DNA of 37,298 nt, taken from Candidatus Woesearchaeota archaeon. Its GTDB lineage: Archaea; Nanobdellota; Nanobdellia; Woesearchaeales; GW2011-AR9. The DNA lies in assembly GCA_016203205.1 (NCBI GenBank), contig JACQNE010000023.1:1-37298 (forward strand). Direction: 5' to 3'. Made by a program: the position numbers and the translations under genes. Positions 1 to 8,034 of the stretch are shown piece by piece. Below the pieces are notes generated by a model. The model did no database searches and was not told the origin of the DNA. It was given only the letters and a program-made list of their open reading frames with translations. Position 1 is the first letter of the stretch, and every line of letters starts with the position of its first letter.

Positions 1-27
1 GTATTCACTTTATTTCTAAAATCAAAA

Positions 28-92
28 GTAGCGAAATCAATCGCAGCATTCATCCCCTGTTGTAAATAGTGGGGATTTCTGCTCTTTTGATT
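28..92. repeat. Short hairpin repeat, family D (copy D1)
   Basis: gcgaaatcaatcgcagcattcatcccc...taaatagtggggatttctgctcttttgatt; near-identical to 35949-36016; internal inverted repeat catcccc/gggga(t). Confidence 0.75.
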
Positions 93-196
93 TAATGGTC
101 TCGCTCATCCCTGAACTTAGCACTTCAGTTCAACTGATCTCTGCTTCTGGGCGAGACGAGGCGGACTGACCGCCCAAGCACAGACTTAATACGTAC
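93..196 (+). mobile_element. Partial family A foldback element (right portion only), abutting element D1
   Basis: atggtctcgctcatc...ttcagttcaactg...gcgagacgaggcgga...agcacagacttaatacgtac matches the right part of full-length copies at 7833-8007 and 12932-13106. Confidence 0.75.
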
Positions 197-213
197 GACA
201 GAAAAAAGAAAAA

Positions 214-603
214 TCAGAGGTCTTGACGTCGTATCACCGGAAGAGCATCATCAATAGCCTCAGTCAACCGCGGAGGTAAATGGATGTAGAGTAATTCACT
301 AGTACAATGCCCTTTTACAATGTTATTCCGATCAATCATGGGTATGGATCTTCTTGGAGAAAATTGGCCGAAAACCGAGCCTTCGGGGTACTCGTAAATA
401 ATGGTGGTTATTGGTGGGAGAGAGATATCTCCAGATCTGTCCAACGTAGAACCATTCACTACAATTGCCTCAACAACAGGAACGTAGATTGACCGGAAAC
501 GGGCATACGAAAGACTTATCGAGCTCAAAACACGCTCTACTTCCTCCACCAGTGTTTCGCTTTCCGGAACTCTGAACCGATCTTGCAAGTATCTTGTTTC
601 CAT
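214..603 (-). CDS. Hypothetical protein (~129 aa, METRYLQDRFRV...)
   Basis: ORF track gives 214..690, but the first 29 codons run into the tRNA; ATG at 603 is a more plausible start. Confidence 0.55.
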   Translation of the reverse strand: METRYLQDRFRVPESETLVEEVERVLSSISLSYARFRSIYVPVVEAIVVNGSTLDRSGDISLPPITTIIYEYPEGSVFGQFSPRRSIPMIDRNNIVKGHCTSELLYIHLPPRLTEAIDDALPVIRRQDL

Positions 604-630
604 TATAGTTTTACCTCCACGAATTGAAAA

Positions 631-746
631 TGGGGCGGCCACTGGGAATTGAACCCAGATCCAGGGATCTCTGCTAAAGGTTAGCCACACTAGGGAAAAG
701 CGTTATGCTTTTAGTCCCCAATTCTAACCATTAAACTATGGCCGCC
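631..746 (-). tRNA. tRNA-His(GTG) with two putative introns (669-684 and about 689-712)
   Basis: Reverse complement: G(-1) GCGGCCA TA GTTT..., T-arm CTGGG-TTCAATT-CCCAG, acceptor 3' strand TGGCCGC, C73, CCA. Removing AAAAGCATAACGCTTTTCCCTAGT and CTAACCTTTAGCAGAG gives anticodon arm GGGGA-CTGTGGA-TCCCT. The G-1:C73 pair is diagnostic of archaeal tRNA-His. Confidence 0.83.
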
Positions 747-771
747 ATTATTCTTTCCCTCACAGTCGGCT

Positions 772-1455
772 TTATTTAAATATTTTGGGGTGAGAACTCA
801 TCCTAGTTAGGACATAACCCTTTATTTTCAAACTTTTTCGGGTAATTGCCATCTCTTTGAGAACATACTCCAAAAAGAAGCAAAAGTTCTTTGGACTGAT
901 ATAAAATTCCAAAACATATCCTGATCCCATAATCTTTCTTCCATTCAGAAAAGAAATATTACTTTTAAAATGGATTGAGACCCCGACGTTCATAAACTGT
1001 TGTATTCCTAAAGCTAAAGCATTACAAGGGCTGCCTGAATTAATTCTTACGGCGCACTGTGGATAGATTGGTCTTCTGATCGATACGTCACCATCACCAT
1101 CAATCACACCGGCCAAATAGGCTCCAAAAAACTCTTTTCTCCCCAATATCCAGAGTGGTGGCTTTGGTGGGTCAGAAAAATCAATGTCTAATGAAGAAAA
1201 TAAACCCATCAGATTTTTAGCTCCAAATTGAAAAGTAATATCGTTTCTTTTAGTATTGTGCCAAGTATTTCCCTTAATCGAAAAAAGTAGTTGAGATAAT
1301 GATCGAAATTTATCGAGCATTTCTATCGATGAATAACCAACGTTTAATCTAATTAAATAACGAGTTACGCCTTCCGACTTAACAAATTGTTTTTTGAAAT
1401 ATCCATCAGTTTGAATAACACCAACCCAATAAGCCAAATCTGGTGAATCCATCAT
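772..1455 (-). CDS. Free-standing LAGLIDADG homing endonuclease-like protein
   Basis: Two LAGLIDADG-like helices: LAYWVGVIQTDGYF and GAYLAGVIDGDGDVS; 227 aa. Confidence 0.85.
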   Translation of the reverse strand: MMDSPDLAYWVGVIQTDGYFKKQFVKSEGVTRYLIRLNVGYSSIEMLDKFRSLSQLLFSIKGNTWHNTKRNDITFQFGAKNLMGLFSSLDIDFSDPPKPPLWILGRKEFFGAYLAGVIDGDGDVSIRRPIYPQCAVRINSGSPCNALALGIQQFMNVGVSIHFKSNISFLNGRKIMGSGYVLEFYISPKNFCFFLEYVLKEMAITRKSLKIKGYVLTRMSSHPKIFK

Positions 1456-1519
1456 TCAAAGAGATTATTTTCTGTTTAAGAATGTGACCCGGACTTGTCC
1501 AGTGACCAGTGGCAAACTC

Positions 1520-2995
1520 CTACACGATCAATACCCTCTGCTGCCTTACTATTCGCAGCCGCACCCAGGTGCTTTCACTCAAGAACTCTCCGCCAGCCTG
1601 GATCGGAAAAGGCACTGGGCTGGTGATCAGCATTTCTTTTCCTTTGAACGAGAGCAGCGGAGGAATATCAACATTAAACATGCTCACGATCAGCGACCAG
1701 ATCCGCAGCGGCTTATTCAGCCAGGAGGAATGGCGGTTAACAACGGCGAGGCCATAGACTTTCCCGTCCGCCGGCTTGATCTTTCCCACTAACGAACGGA
1801 TGCCGTAGCCAAAATAAGGGATCTTTCCCAAGATCATCGTCGAGCAGTTGCTATATTCTTTTTTGCGTCCGTCGATCTTGACGCTAAAATCATAGCCGCT
1901 CTGTGCTTTCTGGATTGCCTGTCCGCAGCCGCGCAGATAATCAAGCAGTCCGTGCTGTGTGCGGTCCTGGCTGTAGCGGATAACATCCGCATCCAGTCCG
2001 ATGTTCACAAACACAGTCTGCCGCTTCCCGCCAGCCCATTCCAATTCGACCACATCAAGATTGATCTCTTTAAACGGAAACCGCGAGCGCAGATATTCAT
2101 AACGCTTGCCTTTGTAGAAAAAAGAATAGAATGCATTTCCTGCCCCCAACGGAAAAAAACCAATGGTCTTGGTATAGATTGGGGGATAATTCAACGCACT
2201 CTCAAAAGAACCGTCCCCGCCGGCGATAATGATTCTCTGGTCTTGTCCAAATTCACGTTCGAGTCCATCGTACATATTTTGCCGATGAGGGAAAAAAATG
2301 ATTCTTGCCCCACGGCGCAGAGAAAACAGATCCAACAGCCGGCGGCGGTAGAGGTTGTGGTATCCCCGCGCCCGCCGATTTGCGAGAATCAGCAAAGGCT
2401 GTTGTTTTTCCGTTGCCGAGAGGCGCTTCTTTTTGCGGATTTCACGCGCATAGAATAAGAATGAATGCAGCAGCGACCAGAACGCCAGGATGACCACAAT
2501 ACCAGCTACTGCTGAGACGAGCAGATGAAGTGCCGCCTGATGCTGCGCCAGGCGTGGAGATCCAGCGGCTACCATCTTTTCCATCAGCAGGCTGAAGACG
2601 AGAAAGAATTGTCCGCTGGTAAAAGCTACCGCATACACTTTTCGGGGAAGAAAGAGAATATCCTCACGGCTGGCTAAAAAACGGAAGACTAAAGACAAGA
2701 GATCCCGAACGAGCAGGATACTAAAGATCGTGAGCGAAAATTGTCCCTCCCAAGCAAAAAAAAGAAGCAGGCCAAAGATGAGTACCTTATCCGCCAGAGG
2801 GTCGATAAAAGAACCGATTACTTTTTTCTCTTTTGTCTTCTTGGCGACGATTCCGTCCAACACATCACTGAAGACGGCAAAGCCATAAAGAACAACGGCC
2901 CAGAATATTGCCTGCAAGGATGTTCGGTTCAGAAAGTAGATCATCACCGGCAGGCAGGCAACGCGAAATAAGCTGATGATATTTCCTGGATTCAT
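1520..2995 (-). CDS. Fusion of CDP-alcohol phosphatidyltransferase (N-term) and diacylglycerol/lipid kinase catalytic domain (C-term)
   Basis: N-term motif DGIVAKKTKEKKVIGSFIDPLADK (DG..A........G...D...D); C-term IIIAGGDGSFESALN...IGFFPLGAGNAF (DAGK GGDG motif). Confidence 0.85.
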   Translation of the reverse strand: MNPGNIISLFRVACLPVMIYFLNRTSLQAIFWAVVLYGFAVFSDVLDGIVAKKTKEKKVIGSFIDPLADKVLIFGLLLFFAWEGQFSLTIFSILLVRDLLSLVFRFLASREDILFLPRKVYAVAFTSGQFFLVFSLLMEKMVAAGSPRLAQHQAALHLLVSAVAGIVVILAFWSLLHSFLFYAREIRKKKRLSATEKQQPLLILANRRARGYHNLYRRRLLDLFSLRRGARIIFFPHRQNMYDGLEREFGQDQRIIIAGGDGSFESALNYPPIYTKTIGFFPLGAGNAFYSFFYKGKRYEYLRSRFPFKEINLDVVELEWAGGKRQTVFVNIGLDADVIRYSQDRTQHGLLDYLRGCGQAIQKAQSGYDFSVKIDGRKKEYSNCSTMILGKIPYFGYGIRSLVGKIKPADGKVYGLAVVNRHSSWLNKPLRIWSLIVSMFNVDIPPLLSFKGKEMLITSPVPFPIQAGGEFLSESTWVRLRIVRQQRVLIV

Positions 2996-3040
2996 GGACT
3001 AAACAAAAGAAACGAGCTTTAAAAGCTTTTAGGGAAGATT

Positions 3041-3263
3041 GGCTAATATGAAACCCTGTAGTTACTGCCCTTTGCGGAGCACTCTCGATAGAAATAGCAA
3101 AGCGACAAGGGGGTTGCCCCTGCACAACGAAACGACAATTTCGTTGGCATACCAGCGAGATCGTCGTCTCACTCAGTACTACGGGGAACGTCGCTGATCT
3201 TGTTCTACAGCAAGTGCGGAGCCTGGCAGTAAACGAGCAACGCGAGAGGGTTTCATATTAGCC
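3041..3263. mobile_element. MITE-like element E, 223 bp
   Basis: 17-bp perfect terminal inverted repeats ggctaatatgaaaccct / agggtttcatattagcc, flanked by 9-bp direct repeat gggaagatt (3032-3040 and 3264-3272). Confidence 0.9.
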
Positions 3264-3274
3264 GGGAAGATTCT

Positions 3275-4891
3275 CTACATTCCTTCTAATCCCGCCCCCG
3301 GCGATGGCAGCGGCTGTCTTTTCTGGCCGCCGCCCATGATCACATCGTCAATCCGTAAGATCATTTCAGCGACTTCTGTAGCGCTCTTCAAAGCCAACGT
3401 CTTTACTTTCAACGGCTCTAGTACTCCCTGTGACCACGCATCCATCACCTCGCCGGAGAACACATCAATGCCTGCCCATACCTGCTGCTGGTCATGCGCC
3501 GAGCGCAGTTTTGTCAAGACATCGATCGGATCGAGACCGGCATTTTCTGCTAAAGTACGGGGGATGACTTCCAGCGTCTCCGCAAACGCCTGCACGGCCA
3601 ATTGTTCCCGTCCGGATAACGTGCGTGCGTATTGCCGCAGGCCACGCGCGATTTCCATTTCAACTGCGCCCGCACCAGCAACAACAAACCCATCCCTGAT
3701 CGCTGTTGCCAGATCTCCTAACGCATCCGCGACGGCTCTCTTGATCTCATCGGCAACATGTTCCGTCCCTCCCCGGACAAGCAAAGTAACCGCTTTGGGA
3801 TTGGTGCATTTTTCAATGAAGAGCATCTGTTCCTCACCAACTTTTTCTTCACGGACGATTCCCGCAAAACCAAGATCCGTTGAAGAGAGTTCTTTCCAGG
3901 AACTGATAATCTTTGCGCCCGTGGCTTTTGCTAATTTTTCCATATCACTTTTCCTGACGCGGCGTGCAGCGAGAATATTTTCTTTGGCCAAAAAATGTTG
4001 GGCAAGGTCATCAATTCCCCGCTGGCAGAAGACAACATTTGCCCCACTGGTCTTGATTTTAACGACCATCTCCCGCAGGGTACGCTCTTCCTGATCGAGA
4101 AAAGCAGTTAATTGTGAAGGATCGGTGATCTGGATTTTTGCATCGATTTCTGTATTCTTGATTTCTAGTGCAGCATCGAGTAGTGCCACTTTTGCATTTT
4201 CTATCTTTGATGGCATTGCCGAATGAACGCGCTCTTTATCCAAGACTATTCCCTCGATCAATTCACTTTTTTCCGTGCTCTCCCCAACAACCCGCTCCAC
4301 TTTGATGTTATCAAGATCAACCATACCCCGATCTAACACGCGGGTAACTGCCACGACGAGCAAGTCAGCTAAATTTTCTTTATTGGCCTCTGCGCCTTTG
4401 CCCGTCATTGCAGTCATGGCAATCTGCCGCAGCATCTCTTTGTCCTGGATCGTGATCGGCCTGGCGATCGTTTTCAATAAATGTTGTGCTTCACGTTCGG
4501 CCAGGCGATAGCCTTTAGCCAATACAGTGGGATGGATATTTTGTTCCAAAAGCTCTTCTGCTTTCTTCAGCAATTCACCGGCGATGACCACTGCCGTCGT
4601 CGTTCCATCGCCCACCAAATCTTCCTGTGTTTTGGCGATCTCCACGACCATCTTCGCCGCCGGATGTTCGATCTGCATCTCTTTAAGAATAGTCACCCCA
4701 TCATTTGTCACGACCACGTCTCCGACAGAATCGACGATCATCTTGTCCATCCCTTTCGGGCCAAGAGTTGTCCGCACGGCCTGGGCTACCGCTTTCGCGG
4801 CGGCAATGTTATTCTGCTGCGCTTCTCTTCCTGTCGTTCGTTTTGTATCTTCGGGTAAAATGAATATAGGCTGGACTGTATTATTGGACAT
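3275..4891 (-). CDS. Thermosome subunit (group II chaperonin)
   Basis: [25 protein letters not shown]...[30 protein letters not shown]...[15 protein letters not shown]; start set at MSNN rather than the upstream ATG of the track. Confidence 0.97.
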   Translation of the reverse strand: MSNNTVQPIFILPEDTKRTTGREAQQNNIAAAKAVAQAVRTTLGPKGMDKMIVDSVGDVVVTNDGVTILKEMQIEHPAAKMVVEIAKTQEDLVGDGTTTAVVIAGELLKKAEELLEQNIHPTVLAKGYRLAEREAQHLLKTIARPITIQDKEMLRQIAMTAMTGKGAEANKENLADLLVVAVTRVLDRGMVDLDNIKVERVVGESTEKSELIEGIVLDKERVHSAMPSKIENAKVALLDAALEIKNTEIDAKIQITDPSQLTAFLDQEERTLREMVVKIKTSGANVVFCQRGIDDLAQHFLAKENILAARRVRKSDMEKLAKATGAKIISSWKELSSTDLGFAGIVREEKVGEEQMLFIEKCTNPKAVTLLVRGGTEHVADEIKRAVADALGDLATAIRDGFVVAGAGAVEMEIARGLRQYARTLSGREQLAVQAFAETLEVIPRTLAENAGLDPIDVLTKLRSAHDQQQVWAGIDVFSGEVMDAWSQGVLEPLKVKTLALKSATEVAEMILRIDDVIMGGGQKRQPLPSPGAGLEGM

Positions 4892-5005
4892 AGCTACCTC
4901 ACCAGACTGGCGAGGAGATAGCCCCATTATAAAGATTATGAAAAAAGAGGTTAGTATCTTTAGACTACAACAATCTTTATTAATCAACAATCATGCGAAT
5001 GGAGC

Positions 5006-5812
5006 GTGGCCCAAATCATCTTTCTCGGCACGGCCGGCAGCGCTGCCGTCGCAAGTAAAAATCTGCGCTCTTCTGGAGGAATCATCCTGAAAATAGATGA
5101 TGCTTTCCAATTCCACCTTGATCCCGGACCGGGAGCGCTGCTCAAAACACGGGAATATGGTGTCAATCCACATAATACGACTGCCGTTCTCGTCACGCAC
5201 AACCACATCAACCACTGTAATGATCTTAATCTTGTTATTGAAGCGATGACCCATTCTGGACTGGAGCGCAGAGGTGTCGTTCTCGGCAGTAAATCCGTCC
5301 TGCAGTCGGGAGAGGATAGCCACCCATTTATCACCCGCTATCATCAGAATCTCGTTGAGCGGGTCATCCCTCTGGAAAAAAATCATAAAATCGCCTTTGA
5401 ATCAGTTGAAATTCATACCATCCCCGTCGAACATGCCGATCAGACGGCAGTCGGCTTTAAATTATTCTGCCCAGGCTTTGTGGTAAGTTATCCGGGAGAC
5501 ACGCTCTTCACTCCACAGCTTTTGGAAAGCCTGAGCGGAACAGATGTCCTCATTCTTAATGTGCCTTATCCTGGAAAACGGGCGCAGGGCTTGAATCTGG
5601 ACAGCGACGCAGCGATGAAAATCATCGATCATGTTAAGCCGCGTCTGGCTGTCATCACTCATTTTGGCTTGGAGATGCTCAAAGCGGACCCGATGCATGA
5701 AGCACGCTTGATCCAGCAGGCAACCGGAATCCAGACGATAGCCGCCAGCGACGGACTGACCATCTCTCCTACCGGCTATGGAAACTATCATTCGCCGGTG
5801 AAAGGGTTCTAA
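5006..5812 (+). CDS. MBL-fold metallohydrolase
   Basis: [10 protein letters not shown]...[11 protein letters not shown]...[17 protein letters not shown] start. Confidence 0.85.
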   Translation: MAQIIFLGTAGSAAVASKNLRSSGGIILKIDDAFQFHLDPGPGALLKTREYGVNPHNTTAVLVTHNHINHCNDLNLVIEAMTHSGLERRGVVLGSKSVLQSGEDSHPFITRYHQNLVERVIPLEKNHKIAFESVEIHTIPVEHADQTAVGFKLFCPGFVVSYPGDTLFTPQLLESLSGTDVLILNVPYPGKRAQGLNLDSDAAMKIIDHVKPRLAVITHFGLEMLKADPMHEARLIQQATGIQTIAASDGLTISPTGYGNYHSPVKGF

Positions 5813-5817
5813 GAAAG

Positions 5818-6372
5818 ATGTCAGAGAGTTTGTCGAAAATTAACCCAAACGAGATTACTATTGAAAGAATTACTGAAAAGCATAACATCAAAGATTTTCA
5901 GTCCTATGAAAAAGAATTAACGAAATTTCTAGTTGAGGATGCGTTAGAAAATCAGAAAAAACGCATCTCTGTCACTTATTTATGGTTTCTGAGGAATGAT
6001 GAGTTGGTAGGATATATCACTGTACTGAATGACAGAATAAATCTCGAGGGTGATTTGAAAACTGGCTTCCGTGAGAAAGGAATACAATATCATTCTTTGC
6101 CTGCCATCAAAATAGGAAGATTGTGTGTTGATAATCGATTCCTTCGGAGAGGAGTAGGGACTTTAATGATAGATTTTGTCATTAGAATTGCTTTTCAAGT
6201 TTATGAAAGATACTCCGGTTGCCGATTTTTAGTTTTAGATGCAAAGAGAAACAAAGAAAACGAGGTAATTCATTTTTATAAAAAACAAAGATTTATTGCA
6301 TTAAAAGAAAGAGAGAAGGGAATAACGCCCATGTTCTTTGATTTAGTTAATAACATTAAATTTCGTCTTTAA
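5818..6372 (+). CDS. GNAT family N-acetyltransferase (toxin-like subclass possible)
   Basis: LPAIKIGRLCVDNRFLRRGVGTLMIDFVI...FLVLDAKRNKENEVIHFYKKQRFIAL. Confidence 0.85.
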   Translation: MSESLSKINPNEITIERITEKHNIKDFQSYEKELTKFLVEDALENQKKRISVTYLWFLRNDELVGYITVLNDRINLEGDLKTGFREKGIQYHSLPAIKIGRLCVDNRFLRRGVGTLMIDFVIRIAFQVYERYSGCRFLVLDAKRNKENEVIHFYKKQRFIALKEREKGITPMFFDLVNNIKFRL

Positions 6373-6495
6373 CGCTCTCCGAATTGTCGCAATCCTTTTT
6401 GGATTTGGATTCCGTTCCTCTTTAATCATCTGCTTTACGAAACGGATAGCATCCTGACCACGAAGAGTGGGGGTTGCTCTGATCGGCTTTGCCAT
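6343..6495 (-). CDS. Small 50-aa basic protein, possible antitoxin partner of the GNAT protein; not in the supplied ORF track
   Basis: Reverse-complement reading: MAKPIRATPTLRGQDAIRFVKQMIKEERNPNPKRIATIRRALKTKFNVIN*. Compositionally protein-like; convergent 30-bp overlap with GNAT 3' end. Confidence 0.6.
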   Translation of the reverse strand: MAKPIRATPTLRGQDAIRFVKQMIKEERNPNPKRIATIRRALKTKFNVIN

Positions 6496-6531
6496 AAAGT
6501 AAGAATAACCACGTTTCTATATAAAATTTTT

Positions 6532-6581
6532 GTCTTTGTCTAGCTGGGATGCACAGCTTGCCGGAAAAGCCAAACAGATAC
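6532..6581. mobile_element. Internally deleted / degenerate family B element (B4, ~50 bp)
   Basis: gtctttgtctagctgg + gatgcacagcttgccggaaaagccaaacagatac match only the two ends of the 156-bp B element. Confidence 0.65.
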
Positions 6582-6594
6582 GAAAAAACATATT

Positions 6595-7488
6595 TTACAA
6601 CAACCCAATCAGCCATACCACCAATAAGCCCACAAAACAGCCAATGCCGATGAACGGCATCGCTGGATAGAATTTCTTTTCTTTGGCTTTCCAAAATAAT
6701 AATCCTAAGCCGAGAGCGGCAAATAAAGGAATGATCAGGCTCTGCCACAACCCCAGCTCTTTAAACACGACCCCGGCGAACAATAAAGGAAACGCCACAT
6801 CGCCGCCGCCTAAGACCGCCGTCCTCATCGAATATCCATTTTTTTTCTCTTCTTTTCCCAACTTTTGAGGATGATGAAAGACAAGCTCTTGTTTGCTCAC
6901 GGCATACGGTACTAACAGGCCGGCAAAGATTTTCACCTGCGCCTGAGATTTGGCCAAAGTGATCATGTGTTTTGATTTCCAGACGGCATAGGCGTCATAA
7001 AATGCGATCAGGATGAGCAGGATACTGATTGATGTCAGCGAAAACAATGGCACAAAGATTGCCGCCAAGCCGGGATAGACAAATAATTCTGTTCCTGTCT
7101 GTATAAAGAAGTTAGGTCTCCAAACCCGCCATGTTGTCAAGACAAAAGAAAGGATAAATGCCCACCACGCCGGGATGAACGCACTGAAAGAGACCAGAAG
7201 AGTAGTGAGCACGGCGATGAAGAACCATGCTTTCCACAGCCAGACCAAATGATAGTGCATAAGCAGGAAAGCCAGGCCTGTTCCTAAGAGAACAGCGAAG
7301 ATCACAGTGATGTAGGAATTATTCTCTTCCAACGGCGGCCGCTCGCCGATCGGCAGTTCCGCAAAGATAATCTCTTCAGCCGTGCTTTGTGAAAGATCAA
7401 CATATCGCTGGAGCACGGCAATGCCTATAAATTGAATTAAGAGAAATAAGAGGAGTAAGACAACGGTTACTTTCACTGAGTGTTTCAT
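6595..7488 (-). CDS. Presenilin / signal-peptide-peptidase-like intramembrane aspartyl protease (A22-type)
   Basis: Polytopic; YD motif (AFYDAYAVW), GxGD-like motif (AVLGGGDVAFPLL) and PAL-like motif (YPAMPFI). Confidence 0.8.
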   Translation of the reverse strand: MKHSVKVTVVLLLLFLLIQFIGIAVLQRYVDLSQSTAEEIIFAELPIGERPPLEENNSYITVIFAVLLGTGLAFLLMHYHLVWLWKAWFFIAVLTTLLVSFSAFIPAWWAFILSFVLTTWRVWRPNFFIQTGTELFVYPGLAAIFVPLFSLTSISILLILIAFYDAYAVWKSKHMITLAKSQAQVKIFAGLLVPYAVSKQELVFHHPQKLGKEEKKNGYSMRTAVLGGGDVAFPLLFAGVVFKELGLWQSLIIPLFAALGLGLLFWKAKEKKFYPAMPFIGIGCFVGLLVVWLIGLL

Positions 7489-7559
7489 AGGAAGAGAAAG
7501 CGACTGGAGTTTAAATACGTGTTGAAAAGCACTGCTTCAGACTAGCTCCAGAGTTGATG

Positions 7560-7790
7560 TTATCTTTCTCTCTCCATTAACTCTTTAGCGAGAAAAAAAT
7601 CAACAGTGATAAATTGAAGGCGATAGAAATCATTTCTCTCAGCTAGCTTATACAAGCTAAAGTACTTGGGATAATCACAATGAGGGCACACGTCGCGTAG
7701 ATGAGCATCCCCATTCTCTTTGTAGAAATCGACATTCATCCACGTGACATGGACGCAACGTTGACATTCAATCGGAAAAATAGTATCCAT
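7560..7790 (-). CDS. Small CxxC...CxxC zinc-ribbon-like protein
   Basis: MDTIFPIECQRCVHVTW...DVCPHCDYPKYF; the track start (7838) lies inside element A2, so the start was moved to MDTIF. Confidence 0.55.
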   Translation of the reverse strand: MDTIFPIECQRCVHVTWMNVDFYKENGDAHLRDVCPHCDYPKYFSLYKLAERNDFYRLQFITVDFFLAKELMERER

Positions 7791-7832
7791 GATCCTTAAA
7801 AAAGGACAGTTATTTAAAAATATCTCTGAGAA

Positions 7833-8007
7833 GTACATATTTAGTTAAGTCTGTGCTGGCTGGGTCAAGATGGCCTGCTGAGCGCTGGCTTTGAGCCAGA
7901 AATTCAAAGTCTCGCTCATGTTTAGGAATAGCACTTCAGTTCAACTGCTTTCCGCTTTCGAGCGAGACGAAGCAGGCCGACCTGCCAAGCACAGACTTAA
8001 TATGTAC
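7833..8007 (+). mobile_element. Family A foldback/MITE-like element A2, 175 bp
   Basis: gtacatat...atatgtac ends; long imperfect inverted repeat; 8-bp direct repeat tctgagaa at 7825-7832 and 8008-8015. Confidence 0.9.
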
Positions 8008-8034
8008 TCTGAGAATGAAATTCACTCACCAAAT

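Noticed and set aside
1456-1519. Possible tRNA-like segment (gtgacccggacttgtccagtgac)
   Set aside because: Too short and the arms are not properly complementary; no acceptor or T-arm could be found.
1484-2971. Plus-strand ORFs opposite the lipid-synthesis fusion gene
   Set aside because: Shadow ORFs with no recognisable motifs; the minus strand has strong domain motifs.
3336-4858. Long plus-strand ORFs (252 aa, 125 aa, 187 aa) opposite the thermosome gene
   Set aside because: Antisense to a clear thermosome CDS; low-complexity Ser/Ala/Thr translations typical of shadow ORFs.
6422-6748. 108-aa minus ORF from the track
   Set aside because: Overlaps the presenilin-like gene and family B remnant in another frame; the 50-aa ORF at 6343-6495 is a better explanation for this strand.
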